Assembly (NCBI RefSeq): GCF_964340395.1
Contig: NC_135559.1
Span: forward strand, 24,322,494-24,386,493
Origin: Glandiceps talaboti
Lineage: Eukaryota > Hemichordata > Enteropneusta > Spengelidae
DNA length: 64,000 nt
Direction of reading: 5' to 3'
In this document: positions 36,801 through 50,338 of the stretch, piece after piece
Layout: the number at the start of each line of letters is the position of its first letter
How positions within the stretch are numbered: the stretch's first letter is position 1
The notes under the pieces: generated by a model
Databases searched by the model: none
Told to the model about the DNA's origin: nothing
What the model saw: only the letters and a program-made list of their open reading frames with translations
Made by a program: the position numbers and the translations under genes

Positions 36801-37250
36801 GGTTATATTAGAGTTGGTTATATTAGGGTTGGTTATATTAGAGTTGGTTGTATTAGAGTTGGTTATATTAGGGTTGGTTGTATTAGGGTTGGTTATATTA
36901 GAGTTGGTTGTATTAGAGTTGGTTATATTAGGGTTGGTTGTATTAGAGTTGGTTGTATTAGAGTTGGTTATATTAGAGTTGGTTGTATTAGAGTTGGTTG
37001 TATTGCAGTTGGTTATATTAGAGTTGGTTGTATTAGAGTTGGTTGTATTAGAGTTGGTTGTATTATAGTTGGTTGTATTAGGGTTGGTTGTATTAGAGTT
37101 GGTTGTATTAGGGTTGGTTGTATTAGAGTTGGTTGTATTAGAGTTGGTTGTATTGCAGTTGGTTATATTAGAGTTGGTTGTATTATAGTTGGTTGTATTA
37201 GGGTTGGTTGTATTAGAGTTGGTTGTATTAGAGTTGGTTGTATTAGAGTT
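33803..37250. repeat. 15-bp minisatellite, about 230 copies
   Basis: The unit is TTGGTTGTATTAGAG, with TATATTA for TGTATTA, TTGATTG for TTGGTTG, and rare TTAGGG or ACTGCAG changes. Cytosine is nearly absent from the + strand for 3.4 kb. The 15-bp period leaves frames of more than 1000 codons open on both strands (VGCIR, LVVLE and NTTNS pentamers); these are artefacts. Confidence 0.97.
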
Positions 37251-37930
37251 GAATATAAACAACACTGCATGCCACTACGTAGGTAACGCCATGTGATCTT
37301 GTCAACGAAAGTTAACGAAGTGGGTGCGTGATAAGAGCCGATCGTTCAATTGTAGTGGCACGTTAATTGATTTCAATACACTATGAGGAGAGGACATTGC
37401 CAAAATCCACCTGCGCAAAGGTTCTAAGTTAGGCCATGTTGGGGTATAACGTGAAACTAATACGAATGTAAATCCGGAAATTACCGATGAAATGTCACAT
37501 GTTTGTCGTGACCTCTAAACTTGGACTAAATTATCGTAGATAGCGTGGTATTGTGAACGTTTATTTCGGCACTAGTAAGATGTTGATCGTTCGACTGATG
37601 TTGATTCAATCCTTCTATTAATGTGAAAATGAAAAGTTCGGTCGCCTGAAATAATTATTCAGTAATAGTTTAGTGATTCCAAACAGATTTGTAGATGTTT
37701 TCACGTGATGGTTGAAACATGCACGTGAAAGCCGCCGCTGCATCAACGTGTTCATCCCTATCGTGGTGCGATGTCACAGTCAAAATCAACTTGTATAAAT
37801 TACGAAACGTGCGAATATAAACGACTCGACAGAAACAACTTAAAGGCTTAAAAGCATGAGAACTGGTAAATACAATTTCCAGTTGAAACTGTGTTTTGCA
37901 GAGACAGCAAAATGTTTTACAAGTTGAATT
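37251..37930. other. Unique intronic segment, nothing recognised
   Basis: About 680 bp of non-repetitive, CpG-containing sequence between two minisatellites. A 96-codon open frame on the - strand has no recognisable features. Confidence 0.6.
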
Positions 37931-38789
37931 GGTACCCCAACAGAGGTGTTGTGGCAGCACTCTTCACAGGTACCCTAACAAAGGTGATATGGCAGCACTC
38001 TTCACAGGTACCTTAACAAAGGTGATGTGGCAGCACTCTTCACAGGTACCCTAACAAAGGTGATGTGGCAGCACTCTTCACAGGTACCCTAACAAAGGTG
38101 ATGTGGCAGCACTCTTCACAGGTACCCTAACAAAGGTGATGTGGCAGCACTCTTCACAGGTACTCTAACAAAGGTGATGTGGCAGCACTCTTCACAGGTA
38201 CCTTAACAAAGGTGATGTGGCAGCACTCTTCACAGGTACCCTAACAAAGGTGATGTGGCAGCACTCTTCACAGGTACCCTAACAAAGGTGATGTGGCAGC
38301 ACTCTTCACAGGTACCCTAACAAAGGTGATGTGGCAGCACTCTTCACAGGTACCCTAACAAAGTTGATGTGGCAGCACAATTCACAGGTACCCTAACAAA
38401 GGTGATGTGGCAGCACTCTTCACAGGTACCCTAACAAAGGTGATGTGGCAGCACTCTTCACAGGTACCCTAACAAAGATGATGTGGCAGCACAATTCACA
38501 GGTACCCTAACAAAGGTGATGTGGCAGCACAATTCACAGGTACCCTAACAAAGGTGATGTGGCAGCACTCTTCACAGGTACCCTAACAAAGGTGATGTGG
38601 CAGCACTCTTCACAGGTACCCCAACAGAGGTGTTGTGGGAGCACTCTTCACAGATACCCTAACAAAGGTGATGTGGCAGCACTCTTCACAGGTACCTTAA
38701 CAAAGGTGATGTGGCAGCACTCATCACAGGTACCCTAACAAAGATGATGTGGCAGCACTCTTCACAAGTATACCCCAACAAAGGTGTTG
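37931..38789. repeat. 38-bp minisatellite, about 22 copies
   Basis: The unit contains GGTACCCTAACAAAGGTGAT, then GTGGCAGCACTCTTCACA. Variants are CACAATTCACA, GGTACCTTAAC and a diverged form with CCCCAACAGAGGTGTTG at both the left edge and near 38620. Confidence 0.95.
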
Positions 38790-38879
38790 GAGATCATCAA
38801 GCAATATTTGGAAATTGATTTCCAACAACTGATTTGAGCATCTGTCGCAGCATTACCTACTTTATATTTAATGGCAAAT

Positions 38880-40200
38880 TTTACCTAAAAACAGGGATTA
38901 GCCATGGAAGACTTTGAAGGCAAGGTGATAAGATCAGCCTTCAAACCTCCAGATCTGTGGATACACAATGTTGATGACACATTCACAAAGTCACATGAAT
39001 ACAACGTGGATGAACTTTCACAGAAAATCTAAACAATATAGACACACACATCAAATATACAGTAAGAGAAGTGCAGAACAACACATTGGCTTTCCTGGAC
39101 ACTAAAATCATAATCAAAGAGGATGGCTCTACCAAAGTTGAAGTTTACAGAAAACTTACACACACTGCCCAGTACTTAAATTGCCATGGGAGTCCAACCA
39201 CCCATTACAATATAAACAATCAGTGATTAGGACACTAATGCGAACTTAAAGCAGAGACACTAGTCATGGGAAGAAGATGAAATGGAGGAAATTGGACACA
39301 TCAAGAGAGTGGTGAGTACCAGTAGCTATAAACCTTGGTCCTTCAGGATACCCAATAAGAAGGACAAATACAAAGACACCCAGGACAACAAGAAATTTCC
39401 CCAATGGTACACAATACATTTAATAGCGGCCTGCTAGGAGAATTGTTAAGTGTACATGGGGACTGTAACTGTGACTATTATTGGTGGGACTGCCAAACCA
39501 CTGGGTATGCCATTCAATAAACATATTAGTTGGCCATCAACCATTGGACACATGGTGGGACTGCCAAACCACTGGGTATGCCATTCAATAAACATATTAT
39601 ATATATTAGTTGGCCATCAACCATTGGACACATCAAGAGAGTGCCAAACCACTGGGTATGCCATTCAATAAACATATTAGTTGGCCATCAACCATTGGAC
39701 ACATCAAGAGAGTGCCAAACCACTGGGTATGCCATTCAATAAACATATTAGTTGGCCATCAACCATTGGACACATCAAGAGAGTGCCAAACCACTGGGTA
39801 TGCCATTCAATAAACATATTAGTTGGCCATCAACCATTGGACACATCAAGAGAGTGCCAAACCACTGGGTATGCCATTCAATAAACATATTAGTTGGCCA
39901 TCAACCATTGGACACATCAAGAGAGTGCCAAACCACTGGGTATGCCATTCAATAAACATATTAGTTGGCCATCAACCATTATCAGCAATATGTGAACACC
40001 TGAAAAAGTCACAACACAAGTGTGATACAAAGAATATCAAAATCTTGGATAAAGAAGAACAACTTCATAGATGTAGGTTGAAGGAAGGCATATGTATTCA
40101 CACAAAGAAGCCCTCTTTAAACCGGGATGCAGGCATGGAGTTCCCAGCTGTTTTCTTAAGCTCATTTCACGTATCTTGAAAAGACATGACTTTGTGATAT
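38880..40200 (+). mobile_element. Decayed Penelope-like retroelement (RT and GIY-YIG end)
   Basis: The translated left part reads KVIRSAFKPPDLWIHNVDDT, with the reverse-transcriptase VDD catalytic box. After a frameshift near 39015 it continues NNTLAFLDTKIIIKEDGSTK and VEVYRKLTHTAQYLN, which are standard Penelope-like RT C-terminal blocks. About 39290-39420 holds linker-like EIGHIKRV...KPWSF. The right part (39985-40180) reads SAICEHLKKSQHKCDTKNIK, ILDKEEQLHR and KKPSLNRDAG, as in the end of the GIY-YIG endonuclease domain. Stops and frameshifts make it inactive. Between linker and endonuclease the element has been expanded by 71-bp tandem repeats. The 5' part is missing. Confidence 0.82.
39482..39980. 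repeat. 71-bp tandem repeat inside the Penelope-like element, 7 copies
   Basis: CCAAACCACTGGGTATGCC occurs at about 39492, 39563, 39648, 39717, 39788, 39859 and 39929. One copy has about 10 extra bases (ATATATATTA). Read in the element's frame the first unit gives GGTAKPLGMPFNKHI and WPSTIGH, resembling the RT-endonuclease linker. The array therefore looks like a local amplification of element coding sequence. The 71-bp period is not divisible by three, so frames rotate. Confidence 0.88.
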
Positions 40201-42154
40201 TAGCCCATTGTACTGGAATTTTCTGAAAACTAGCCCTGGGCCACTTTTCGGAAAATCGGCAAATTCGGAACCACAACAGAGGAACTAAATAGAAGCTCAG
40301 GGCGATTATTTGGCAGTCAACACTCAACAGCCATGTGGACATACCGGTTTAGGGACACAACAATTAGGAAGACAAGAATAATAATTTCATTTTATAATAA
40401 GTCAAATACAAAATGTATATCAAATGAAACATTTTATTTGCTATCAGTCTATCAGCATTGATTGTATTATTGCTTTTATTCATTATTAAGGAGCTTCAAA
40501 TGATTTATAGTAGAACCCCTTTCATGAAATGAAGTCTCCCATCCAATGCATGTGTGTAGTGGCTCGTAGTTGCTCATTCCATTTCGGGTGTGTGGATTGC
40601 TTGTTAGACACATAACACAAATGCATTCCAAATCTGAGCATTTATGCTGCTTATTATCATTTACTTTGTAATATATAAAACATTACACGATCAAAATATA
40701 CACCACCTGTTTCATTTTCTCCTTACATGCAATTAAGGTGTAACTAATATTAATGTGATAAGACCAACCCTAGAGAGAAATGGTATGCGCCAAGGCATTT
40801 CCCACCATATCTTATCTGTTACTATCTGTAAAACATAGGACGTCCACACTACCTCTCAAATAAGCTACCATTTCTCAAGTACATTTGCGGTGTGGCTACC
40901 CATCTCGTAAATAATTTAGACCCGATCTGAAATGCGAACGGCTGTAAACTTTTAAATGGACAACACGGAAAATGGTCAATCGTTTGAGCTATGGATTTAT
41001 AGGAAAACAACTGACCAGCATGACACAAAATAAACAGTCTGATTCTGTGGTTTCAGATAGTCAACGAAGTATCTTTTTTAGCACTGTAATGTGATATTTG
41101 CCAAAGCCTCAAGGACTGGCGAATTTGAATTTATCTCGATACCGTCACATGGACTCCCTCTAGTCAGGCAATGTATGTGTTCCGATTTTTTTTTCGTGAG
41201 ATTTTATAGGATCAACTTTGAAGGGGTCAGTTTCTTTGTACAGTTATGATGGTTTGTTTGCAAATGTCTGGGTTTTCCCAGCAAGTTTGACAAAACGTAG
41301 TACAACTTTTGTCGTCATACTGCACTGTTGAACCATGATTAACACTTTTGCAATGTTCTTGTCGCATATTTCTGTCAAATTCCTGATCCTTCGTGAGATC
41401 CAAGTGAAGTCGTCATTCAAGGTTTTTCGTGTCGTCAATGCCTCAAAAATAACCATTACAAATAGAATAGAATTGTCAATTGACTGAAACCAAGCATGTC
41501 AACTTTATATTTATTATTATAAATTTGATATTGTTCAGCTAAAAGTGGTGTACGTCTGAATATACAGATTCATAGGCAAGATTCAATATTTCACATTAGC
41601 GGGACTTGGGACCACTAATTTTTTTAGCAGGACCACAGGATTTTTTAAGCACTGGTCCGGGGACCACCAGTTCACAAAATGATTTGTTCACCCCTGGATA
41701 AACTTGACATTAGTCTTGTACCGTTTGTTAAATCTCCATGACCTCATTTATACATGACATTACACATTACTTCAACTCTCACTCGATGTAATTCACTTTG
41801 TGTGTGCACTTATAACATAACATGCAAATTACCCTGACCTATTTTTAGACGCAGTTTTTTGCATTGACAATGACGTCTGCGGATCTCCATGAGTCATCTG
41901 CCGGCTTATTGATCGATCTTAGCACAAAGGTGTCTGTACCTACCTTCACGATCACATTCTTCTCGTGGAAAAAACGTCCATTTGTTATTGGCACTCTAAG
42001 TTTATGGGTTTTTTAACAGAACATTCGAACTAAATAAAAACTAACGTTACCAATATAACAAGGCAAAATTCTTGCCGTAGTGAATCTAAAAAAAACATTA
42101 GATGCCTAACCGCCAAATGATTGCCCATGGGCTTGTTATTGGAAAACTCTGGTA
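40201..42154. other. Intronic segment without recognised genes
   Basis: About 1.95 kb of A/T-rich sequence with several short open frames that lack recognisable domains. Around 41600-41690 a GGGACCAC...GGGGACCACC pattern suggests an old repeat, not identified. Confidence 0.5.
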
Positions 42155-45100
42155 GTGCACCCCCATCCAAGATAACAACAGCCCATTGGAGTACCACACC
42201 CCACCCCAGATAATAATAGCCTATTGTAGTACATCCCCACCCCAGATAATAACAGCCCATTGGAGTACCACACCCCACCCCAGATAATAATAGCCTATTG
42301 AAGTACACCCCACCCCAGATAATAACAGCCTATTGTAGTATACCCCCACCCCAGATAATAATAGACTATTGAAGTACACCCCCACCCCAGATAATAATAG
42401 CCTATTGTAGTACACCCCACCCCAGATAATAACAGCCTATTGAAGTACACCCCCACCCCAGATAATAATAGACTATTGAAGTACACCCCCACCCCAGATA
42501 ATAACAGCCTATTGTAGTACACCCCACCCCAGATAATAACAGCCTATTGAAGTACACCCCCACCCCAGATAATAATAGACTATTGTAGTATACCCCCACC
42601 CCAGATAATAATAGACTATTGTAGTACACCCCACCCCAGATAATAACAGCCTATTGTAGTATACCCCACCCCAGATAATAACAGCCTATTGTAGTACATC
42701 CCCACCCCAGATAATAATAGACTATTGAAGTACACCCCACCCCAGATAATAATAGACTATTGTAGTACACCCCACCCCAGATAATAACAGCCTATTGAAG
42801 TACACCCCCACCCCAGATAATAATAGACTATTGTAGTATACCCCCACCCCAGATAATAATAGACTATTGTAGTACACCCCACCCCAGATAATAACAGCCT
42901 ATTGTAGTATACCCCACCCCAGATAATAATAGCCTATTGAAGTACATCCCCACCCCAGATAATAATAGACTATTGAAGTACACCCCACCCCAGATAATAA
43001 TAGACTATTGTAGTACACCCCACCCCAGATAATAACAGCCTATTGAAGTACACCCCCACCCCAGATAATAATAGACTATTGTAGTATACCCCCACCCCAG
43101 ATAATAATAGACTATTGTAGTATACCCCCACCCCAGATAATAACAGCCTATTGAAGTACACCCCCACCCCAGATAATAATAGCCTATTGTAGTACATCCC
43201 CACCCCAGATAATAATAGCCTATTGTAGTATACCCCCACCCCAGATAATAACAGACTATTGTAGTATACCCCCACCCCAGATAATAATAGCCTATTGTAG
43301 TACATCCCCACCCCAGATAATAATAGACTATTGTAGTATACCCCCACCCCAGATAATAACAGCCTATTGAAGTACACCCCCACCCCAGATAATAATAGCC
43401 TATTGTAGTACATCCCCACCCCAGATAATAATAGCCTATTGTAGTATACCCCCACCCCAGATAATAACAGACTATTGTAGTATACCCCCACCCCAGATAA
43501 TAATAGCCTATTGTAGTACATCCCCACCCCAGATAATAATAGCCTATTGTAGTACATCCCCACCCCAGATAATAATAGCCTATTGAAGTACACCCCCACC
43601 CCAGATAATAATAGCCTATTGAAGTACATCCCCACCCCAGATAATAATAGCCTATTGAAGTACACCCCACCCCAGATAATAATAGACTATTGAAGTACAT
43701 CCCCACCCCAGATAATAATAGCCTATTGGAGTACACCCCCACCCCAGATAATAATAGCCTATTGAAGTATACCCCCACCCCAGATAATAATAGCCTATTG
43801 AAGTACATCCCCACCCCAGATAATAATAGCCTATTGAAGTACATCCCCACCCCAGATAATAATAGCCTATTGTAGTACATCCCCACCCCAGATAATAATA
43901 GCCTATTGAAGTACATCCCCACCCCAGATAATAATAGCCTATTGTAGTATATCCCCACCCCAGATAATAATAGCCTATTGAAGTACATCCCCACCCCAGA
44001 TAATAATAGCCTATTGTAGTATATCCCCACCCCAGATAATAATAGCCTATTGAAGTACATCCCCACCCCAGATAATAATAGCCTATTGAAGTACATCCCC
44101 ACCCCAGATAATAACAGCCTATTGTAGTACACCCCACCCCAGATAATAATAGCCTATTGTAGTATATCCCCACCCCAGATAATAACAGCCTATTGAAGTA
44201 CACCCCCACCCCAGATAATAATAGCCTATTGTAGTACACCCCACCCCAGATAATAATAGCCTATTGTAGTACATCCCCACCCCAGATAATAACAGCCTAT
44301 TGAAGTACACCCCCACCCCAGATAATAATAGCCTATTGTAGTACACCCCACCCCAGATAATAATAGCCTATTGTAGTATATCCCCACCCCAGATAATAAC
44401 AGCCTATTGAAGTACACCCCCACCCCAGATAATAATAGCCTATTGTAGTACACCCCACCCCAGATAATAATAGCCTATTGTAGTACATCCCCACCCCAGA
44501 TAATAATAGCCTATTGTAGTACACCCCACCCCAGATAATAATAGCCTATTGTAGTACATCCCCACCCCAGATAATAACAGCCTATTGAAGTACACCCCCA
44601 CCCCAGATAATAATAGCCTATTGTAGTATATCCCCACCCCAGATAATAATAGCCTATTGAAGTACACCCCCACCCCAGATAATAATAGCCTATTGTAGTA
44701 CATCCCCACCCCAGATAATAATAGCCTATTGAAGTACATCCCCACCCCAGATAATAACAGCCTATTGTAGTACACCCCCACCCCAGATAATAATAGCCAA
44801 TTGTAGTACACCCCACCCCAGATAATAATAGCCTATTGTAGTACACCCCACCCCAGATAATAACAGCCTATTGTAGTACACCCCACCCCAGATAATAATA
44901 GACTATTGTAGTATACCCCCACCCCAGATAATAATAGCCTATTGAAGTACACCCCCACCCCAGATAATAATAGCCTATTGAAGTACACCCCCACCCCAGA
45001 TAATAATAGCCTATTGAAGTACACCCCCACCCCAGATAATAATAGCCTATTGAAGTACATCCCCACCCCAGATAATAATAGCCTATTGTAGTACACCCCC

Positions 45101-45229
45101 ACCCCAGATAATCATAGCCTATTGTAGTACACCCCACCCCAGATAATAATAGCCTATTGTAGTACACCCCACCCCAGATAATAACAGCCTATTGAAGTAC
45201 ACCCCCACCCCAGATAATAACAGCCTATT
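42155..45229. repeat. 36/35-bp minisatellite, left block (~86 copies)
   Basis: The unit contains AGATAATAATAGCCTATTGT followed by AGTACACCCCCACCCC. The 35-bp form has one C fewer in the first C-run. Variants are AATAACAG, AGACTATTG, TTGAAG and TACATCC/TATACC. The + strand is C-rich at every unit. The left end is more diverged (GCCCATTGGAG). The block is interrupted at 45229 by an inserted element; the sequence resumes at 46806. Confidence 0.96.
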
Positions 45230-46805
45230 CAGTGTTCTGCCGAGGCCGCGGCCTTGCGACATTGGCCCCCTAAAATTACAAATGGCGCAATAATTTTCCC
45301 ACCTTGCGTCAATTTGGCGCATTCATTTTACGGCAGACACCTATCGGTATATAAGTCCAGGGCAAGCCCCTGCCCTGGCCGGCGTCAATCCCACAAAAAG
45401 TATACTGACTCCGTAAGCGACAGTTTTGTTGACATCATATAAGATGCACTGACAACGCGCAGTTCTATTGTTAACATGCAAACAAATGGATTAATATGCA
45501 ACAAAAAGATACAACTTTGATAAAACATAATCTTCAATTGAAACATTAGAGGGAGTAGATGAGACGCCGAAATGGACGTCTCTCTTCACATGTTTTGTCT
45601 ACCGACGCATCGTCTCGACCTCTGACCTACTCACTGACGTGTGTGAAACACTGAACTTGCTACGGGAAAACGGAGCATCTCTCTGCCACATAAGCCTTAG
45701 GAAACCAAATTTTATGGGACAGGTTGTGATTTTCATTTGTTGATGGGTTAAATTAATGGAAACAAAAATGAGTACATGTGTATTTTGATCTCGACAAAGC
45801 TGTGTTAGGGGATCGTGTTGCATGATGTTGACAGTGACACATGTGAATGTTGGGCACTGAATCAATGAGTGATCACTGGCATAACCACTCGAGACGGCCG
45901 ATGCATGTGCGCCCGGTCAGACATGAAGAATGAACTCAGAGATGAAATCAGAAAATAATTACAGTTGTATTTACAAAGCATCCTAACTTTGACGTTGTTG
46001 ATAGTTTTAGTTCAAGATCTCTGAGTTTCAAGGACACCTAATGTCAGCTTTCCGTATCAAGTTTACAAATGCTAATGCTGTCATTTGATATAGGAGGACC
46101 AAATCATGTTACACAGCCAGTGATGGTAATTGATAAAAATAAATTATTTGAAAGTTTGTTTGACTGTATTATTTGTAAGTTTTTCGTTCACATTTGGTAC
46201 TTTTTAAAGTCAGGGAGTTTATTTTCTTCAAAATGTTTTATTTTTAAACTCTTGTCATGAATTTGAAGAGGGAATGATAAACACAGCAGTGTAACAGTTG
46301 TTAAAATGAAACAAGTGGTTACAAGATTAGGATTTCTCAAATTTTTTATTCAATCATATGTTCACTAATTTTGAAGTTGTTCTTTGTCCTTGTCTGAGAA
46401 AAGGAATCATAAATTTGAGCATTGCTATTCATTGATAGTCAGATTAAAAATTGTGACTACCTGGCTGTCCAATCTTTCTAAACAATATATAATATACTCT
46501 GTTGAAATGACTTTAAATTACATAATTGTAATTGTCTTCTTTTTCTAAGGTGTAATGTGTAGTACACAATTTTCAAAAAATAGCTTACTGGGAACTGTTA
46601 TTATGAATGGAATTTTTTTATGTAGTTGGGTAATAGTCTATGTGTAATGGAATATCTCAGACCATGGTATCTCTATAGTGGTCTGAGGTAATATATATAA
46701 TTTCATAGACAATAAATAATTGACCCCACTCCATGTCAAATGACCCCACTTTTTGCAACCAGGGGGCCTTTGTCCCCACTAGTTGGAAACCTTGGCAGAA
46801 CACTG
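45230..46805. mobile_element. 1576-bp CAGTG-ended DNA element inserted in the 36-bp array
   Basis: The left end CAGTGTTCTGCCGAGGC and right end CCTTGGCAGAACACTG are inverted repeats with one mismatch over 16 bases. The array motif CCTATT is present on both sides (45224-45229 and 46806-46811) and is best explained as a target-site duplication. No transposase is recognisable inside, so it appears non-autonomous. CAGTG-type termini suggest the hAT superfamily, but hAT duplications are normally 8 bp, so the class is uncertain. The interior is A/T-rich on the right and CpG-rich on the left. Confidence 0.85.
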
Positions 46806-49800
46806 CCTATTGTAGTACACCCCACCCCAGATAATAACAGCCTATTGTAGTATACCCCCACCCCAGATAATAATAGCCTATTGTAGTACATCCCCACCCC
46901 AGATAATAATAGCCTATTGAAGTACATCCCCACCCCAGATAATAATAGACTATTGTAGTATACCCCCACCCCAGATAATAATAGACTATTGTAGTATACC
47001 CCCACCCCAGATAATAATAGCCTATTGTAGTACACCCCCACCCCAGATAATAACAGACTATTGTAGTATATCCCCACCCCAGATAATAATAGACTATTGT
47101 AGTATACCCCCACCCCAGATAATAACAGCCTATTGAAGTACACCCCCACCCCAGATAATAACAGACTATTGTAGTATATCCCCACCCCAGATAATAATAG
47201 ACTATTGTAGTATACCCCCACCCCAGATAATAATAGACTATTGTAGTACACCCCACCCCAGATAATAATAGCCTACTGTAGTACACCCCACCCCAGATAA
47301 TAATAGACTGTTGAAGTACACCCCCACCCCAGATAATAATAGACTATTGTAGTATACCCCCACCCCAGATAATAACAGCCTATTGTAGTACACCCCACCC
47401 CAGATAATAACAGCCTATTGTAGTATACCCCCACCCCAGATAATAACAGCCTATTGTAGTACACCCCACCCCAGATAATAACAGCCTATTGAAGTACATC
47501 CCCACCCCAGATAATAATAGACTATTGAAGTACACCCCCACCCCAGATAATAACAGCCTATTGTAGTACACCCCACCCCAGATAATAACAGCCTATTGTA
47601 GTACACCCCACCCCAGATAATAATAGACTATTGTAGTACATCCCCACCCCAGATAATAATAGCCTATTGTAGTATATCCCCACCCCAGATAATAATAGAC
47701 TATTGAAGTACACCCCCACCCCAGATAATAATAGCCTATTGTAGTATACCCCCACCCCAGATAATAATAGCCTATTGAAGTACATCCCCACCCCAGATAA
47801 TAATAGACTATTGTAGTACACCCCACCCCAGATAATAATAGCCTATTGTAGTACATCCCCACCCCAGATAATAATAGCCTATTGTAGTACACCCCCACCC
47901 CAGATAATAACAGCCTATTGTAGTACACCCCACCCCAGATAATAATAGACTATTGTAGTATACCCCCACCCCAGATAATAATAGCCTATTGAAGTACACC
48001 CCCACCCCAGATAATAATAGCCTATTGAAGTACACCCCCACCCCAGATAATAATAGCCTATTGAAGTACACCCCCACCCCAGATAATAATAGCCTATTGT
48101 AGTATACCCCCACCCCAGATAATAATAGCCTATTGAAGTACATCCCCACCCCAGATAATAACAGCCTATTGAAGTACATCCCCACCCCAGATAATAATAG
48201 CCTATTGAAGTACATCCCCACCCCAGATAATAATAGCCTATTGAAGTACATCCCCACCCCAGATAATAATAGCCTATTGAAGTACACCCCCACCCCAGAT
48301 AATAACAGCCTATTGAAGTACATCCCCACCCCAGATAATAATAGCCTATTGAAGTACATCCCCACCCCAGATAATAATAGCCTATTGAAGTACATCCCCA
48401 CCCCAGATAATAATAGCCTATTGTAGTACACCCCACCCCAGATAATAACAGCCTATTGAAGTACATCCCCACCCCAGATAATAACAGCCTATTGTAGTAC
48501 ATCCCCACCCCAGATAATAATAGCCTATTGAAGTACATCCCCACCCCAGATAATAATAGCCTATTGAAGTACATCCCCACCCCAGATAATAATAGCCTAT
48601 TGTAGTACACCCCACCCCAGATAATAATAGACTATTGTAGTATATCCCCACCCCAGATAATAACAGCCTATTGTAGTATATCCCCACCCCAGATAATAAC
48701 AGCCTATTGTAGTATACCCCCACCCCAGATAATAACAGCCTATTGTAGTACACCCCACCCCAGATAATAATAGACTATTGTAGTATACCCCCACCCCAGA
48801 TAATAATAGACTATTGTAGTATACCCCCACCCCAGATAATAACAGCCTATTGTAGTACACCCCACCCCAGATAATAATAGACTATTGTAGTACACCCCAC
48901 CCCAGATAATAATAGACTATTGTAGTACATCCCCACCCCAGATAATAATAGCCTATTGTAGTATACCCCCACCCCAGATAATAACAGCCTATTGTAGTAC
49001 ACCCCACCCCAGATAATAATAGACTATTGTAGTACACCCCACCCCAGATAATAATAGCCTATTGAAGTACATCCCCACCCCAGATAATAATAGCCTATTG
49101 TAGTACACCCCCACCCCAGATAATAATAGCCTATTGTAGTACACCCCCACCCCAGATAATAATAGACTATTGTAGTATATCCCCACCCCAGATAATAATA
49201 GCCTATTGTAGTATACCCCACCCCAGATAATAATAGCCTATTGTAGTATATCCCCACCCCAGATAATAATAGACTATTGTAGTATACCCCCACCCCAGAT
49301 AATAATAGCCTATTGTAGTACACCCCACCCCAGATAATAACAGCCTATTGAAGTATACCCCCACCCCAGATAATAATAGACTATTGTAGTATACCCCCAC
49401 CCCAGATAATAATAGCCTATTGTAGTACACCCCCACCCCAGATAATAACAGCCTATTGTAGTATACCCCCACCCCAGATAATAACAGCCTATTGTAGTAC
49501 ACCCCACCCCAGATAATAATAGACTATTGTAGTATACCCCCACCCCAGATAATAATAGACTATTGTAGTATACCCCCACCCCAGATAATAATAGACTATT
49601 GTAGTATACCCCCACCCCAGATAATAATAGACTATTGTAGTACATCCCCACCCCAGATAATAATAGACTATTGTAGTATACCCCCACCCCAGATAATAAC
49701 AGCCTATTGAAGTACATCCCCACCCCAGATAATAATAGACTATTGTAGTATACCCCCACCCCAGATAATAATAGACTATTGAATTATACCCCCACCCCAG

Positions 49801-50338
49801 ATAATAATAGACTATTGTAGTATACCCCCACCCCAGATAATAATAGACTATTGTAGTACATCCCCACCCCAGATAATAATAGACTATTGTAGTATACCCC
49901 CACCCCAGATAATAATAGACTATTGTAGTATACCCCACCCCAGATAATAATAGCCTATTGAAGTACACCCCCACCCCAGATAATAATAGCCTATTGAAGT
50001 ACATCCCCACCCCAGATAATAATAGCCTATTGTAGTATACCCCCACCCCAGATAATAACAGCCTATTGAAGTACATCCCCACCCCAGATAATAATAGCCT
50101 ATTGTAGTATACCCCCACCCCAGATAATAACAGCCTATTGTAGTATACCCCCACCCCAGATAATAACAGCCTATTGTAGTATACCCCCACCCCAGATAAT
50201 AATAGCCTATTGTAGTATACCCCCACCCCAGATAATAATAGCCTATTGTAGTACATCCCCACCCCAGATAATAATAGCCTATTGAAGTACATCCCCACCC
50301 CAGATAATAATAGCCTATTGTAGTACACCCCCACCCCA
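46806..50338. repeat. 36/35-bp minisatellite, right block (~99 copies)
   Basis: The same unit and variants as the left block, continuing directly from the duplicated CCTATT. It ends at CACCCCAGCCCC, where unique sequence begins. The tryptophan/glycine/tyrosine-rich frames on the - strand (LLLSGVG, YYLGWG) are artefacts of the 36-bp period. Confidence 0.96.

Noticed and set aside
33576-37286. Open frames of 1236, 1145 and 1074 codons on both strands
   Set aside because: They follow from a 15-bp repeat without stop codons; pentapeptide periodicity is exact and frames are open on both strands.
37670-37960. 96-codon - strand frame as a small gene
   Set aside because: It has no recognised domain, runs into the 38-bp array, and lies inside a VWA8 intron.
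45599-45865. 88-codon - strand frame inside the CAGTG-ended element as a transposase remnant
   Set aside because: No recognisable catalytic motif or domain; length is compatible with chance.
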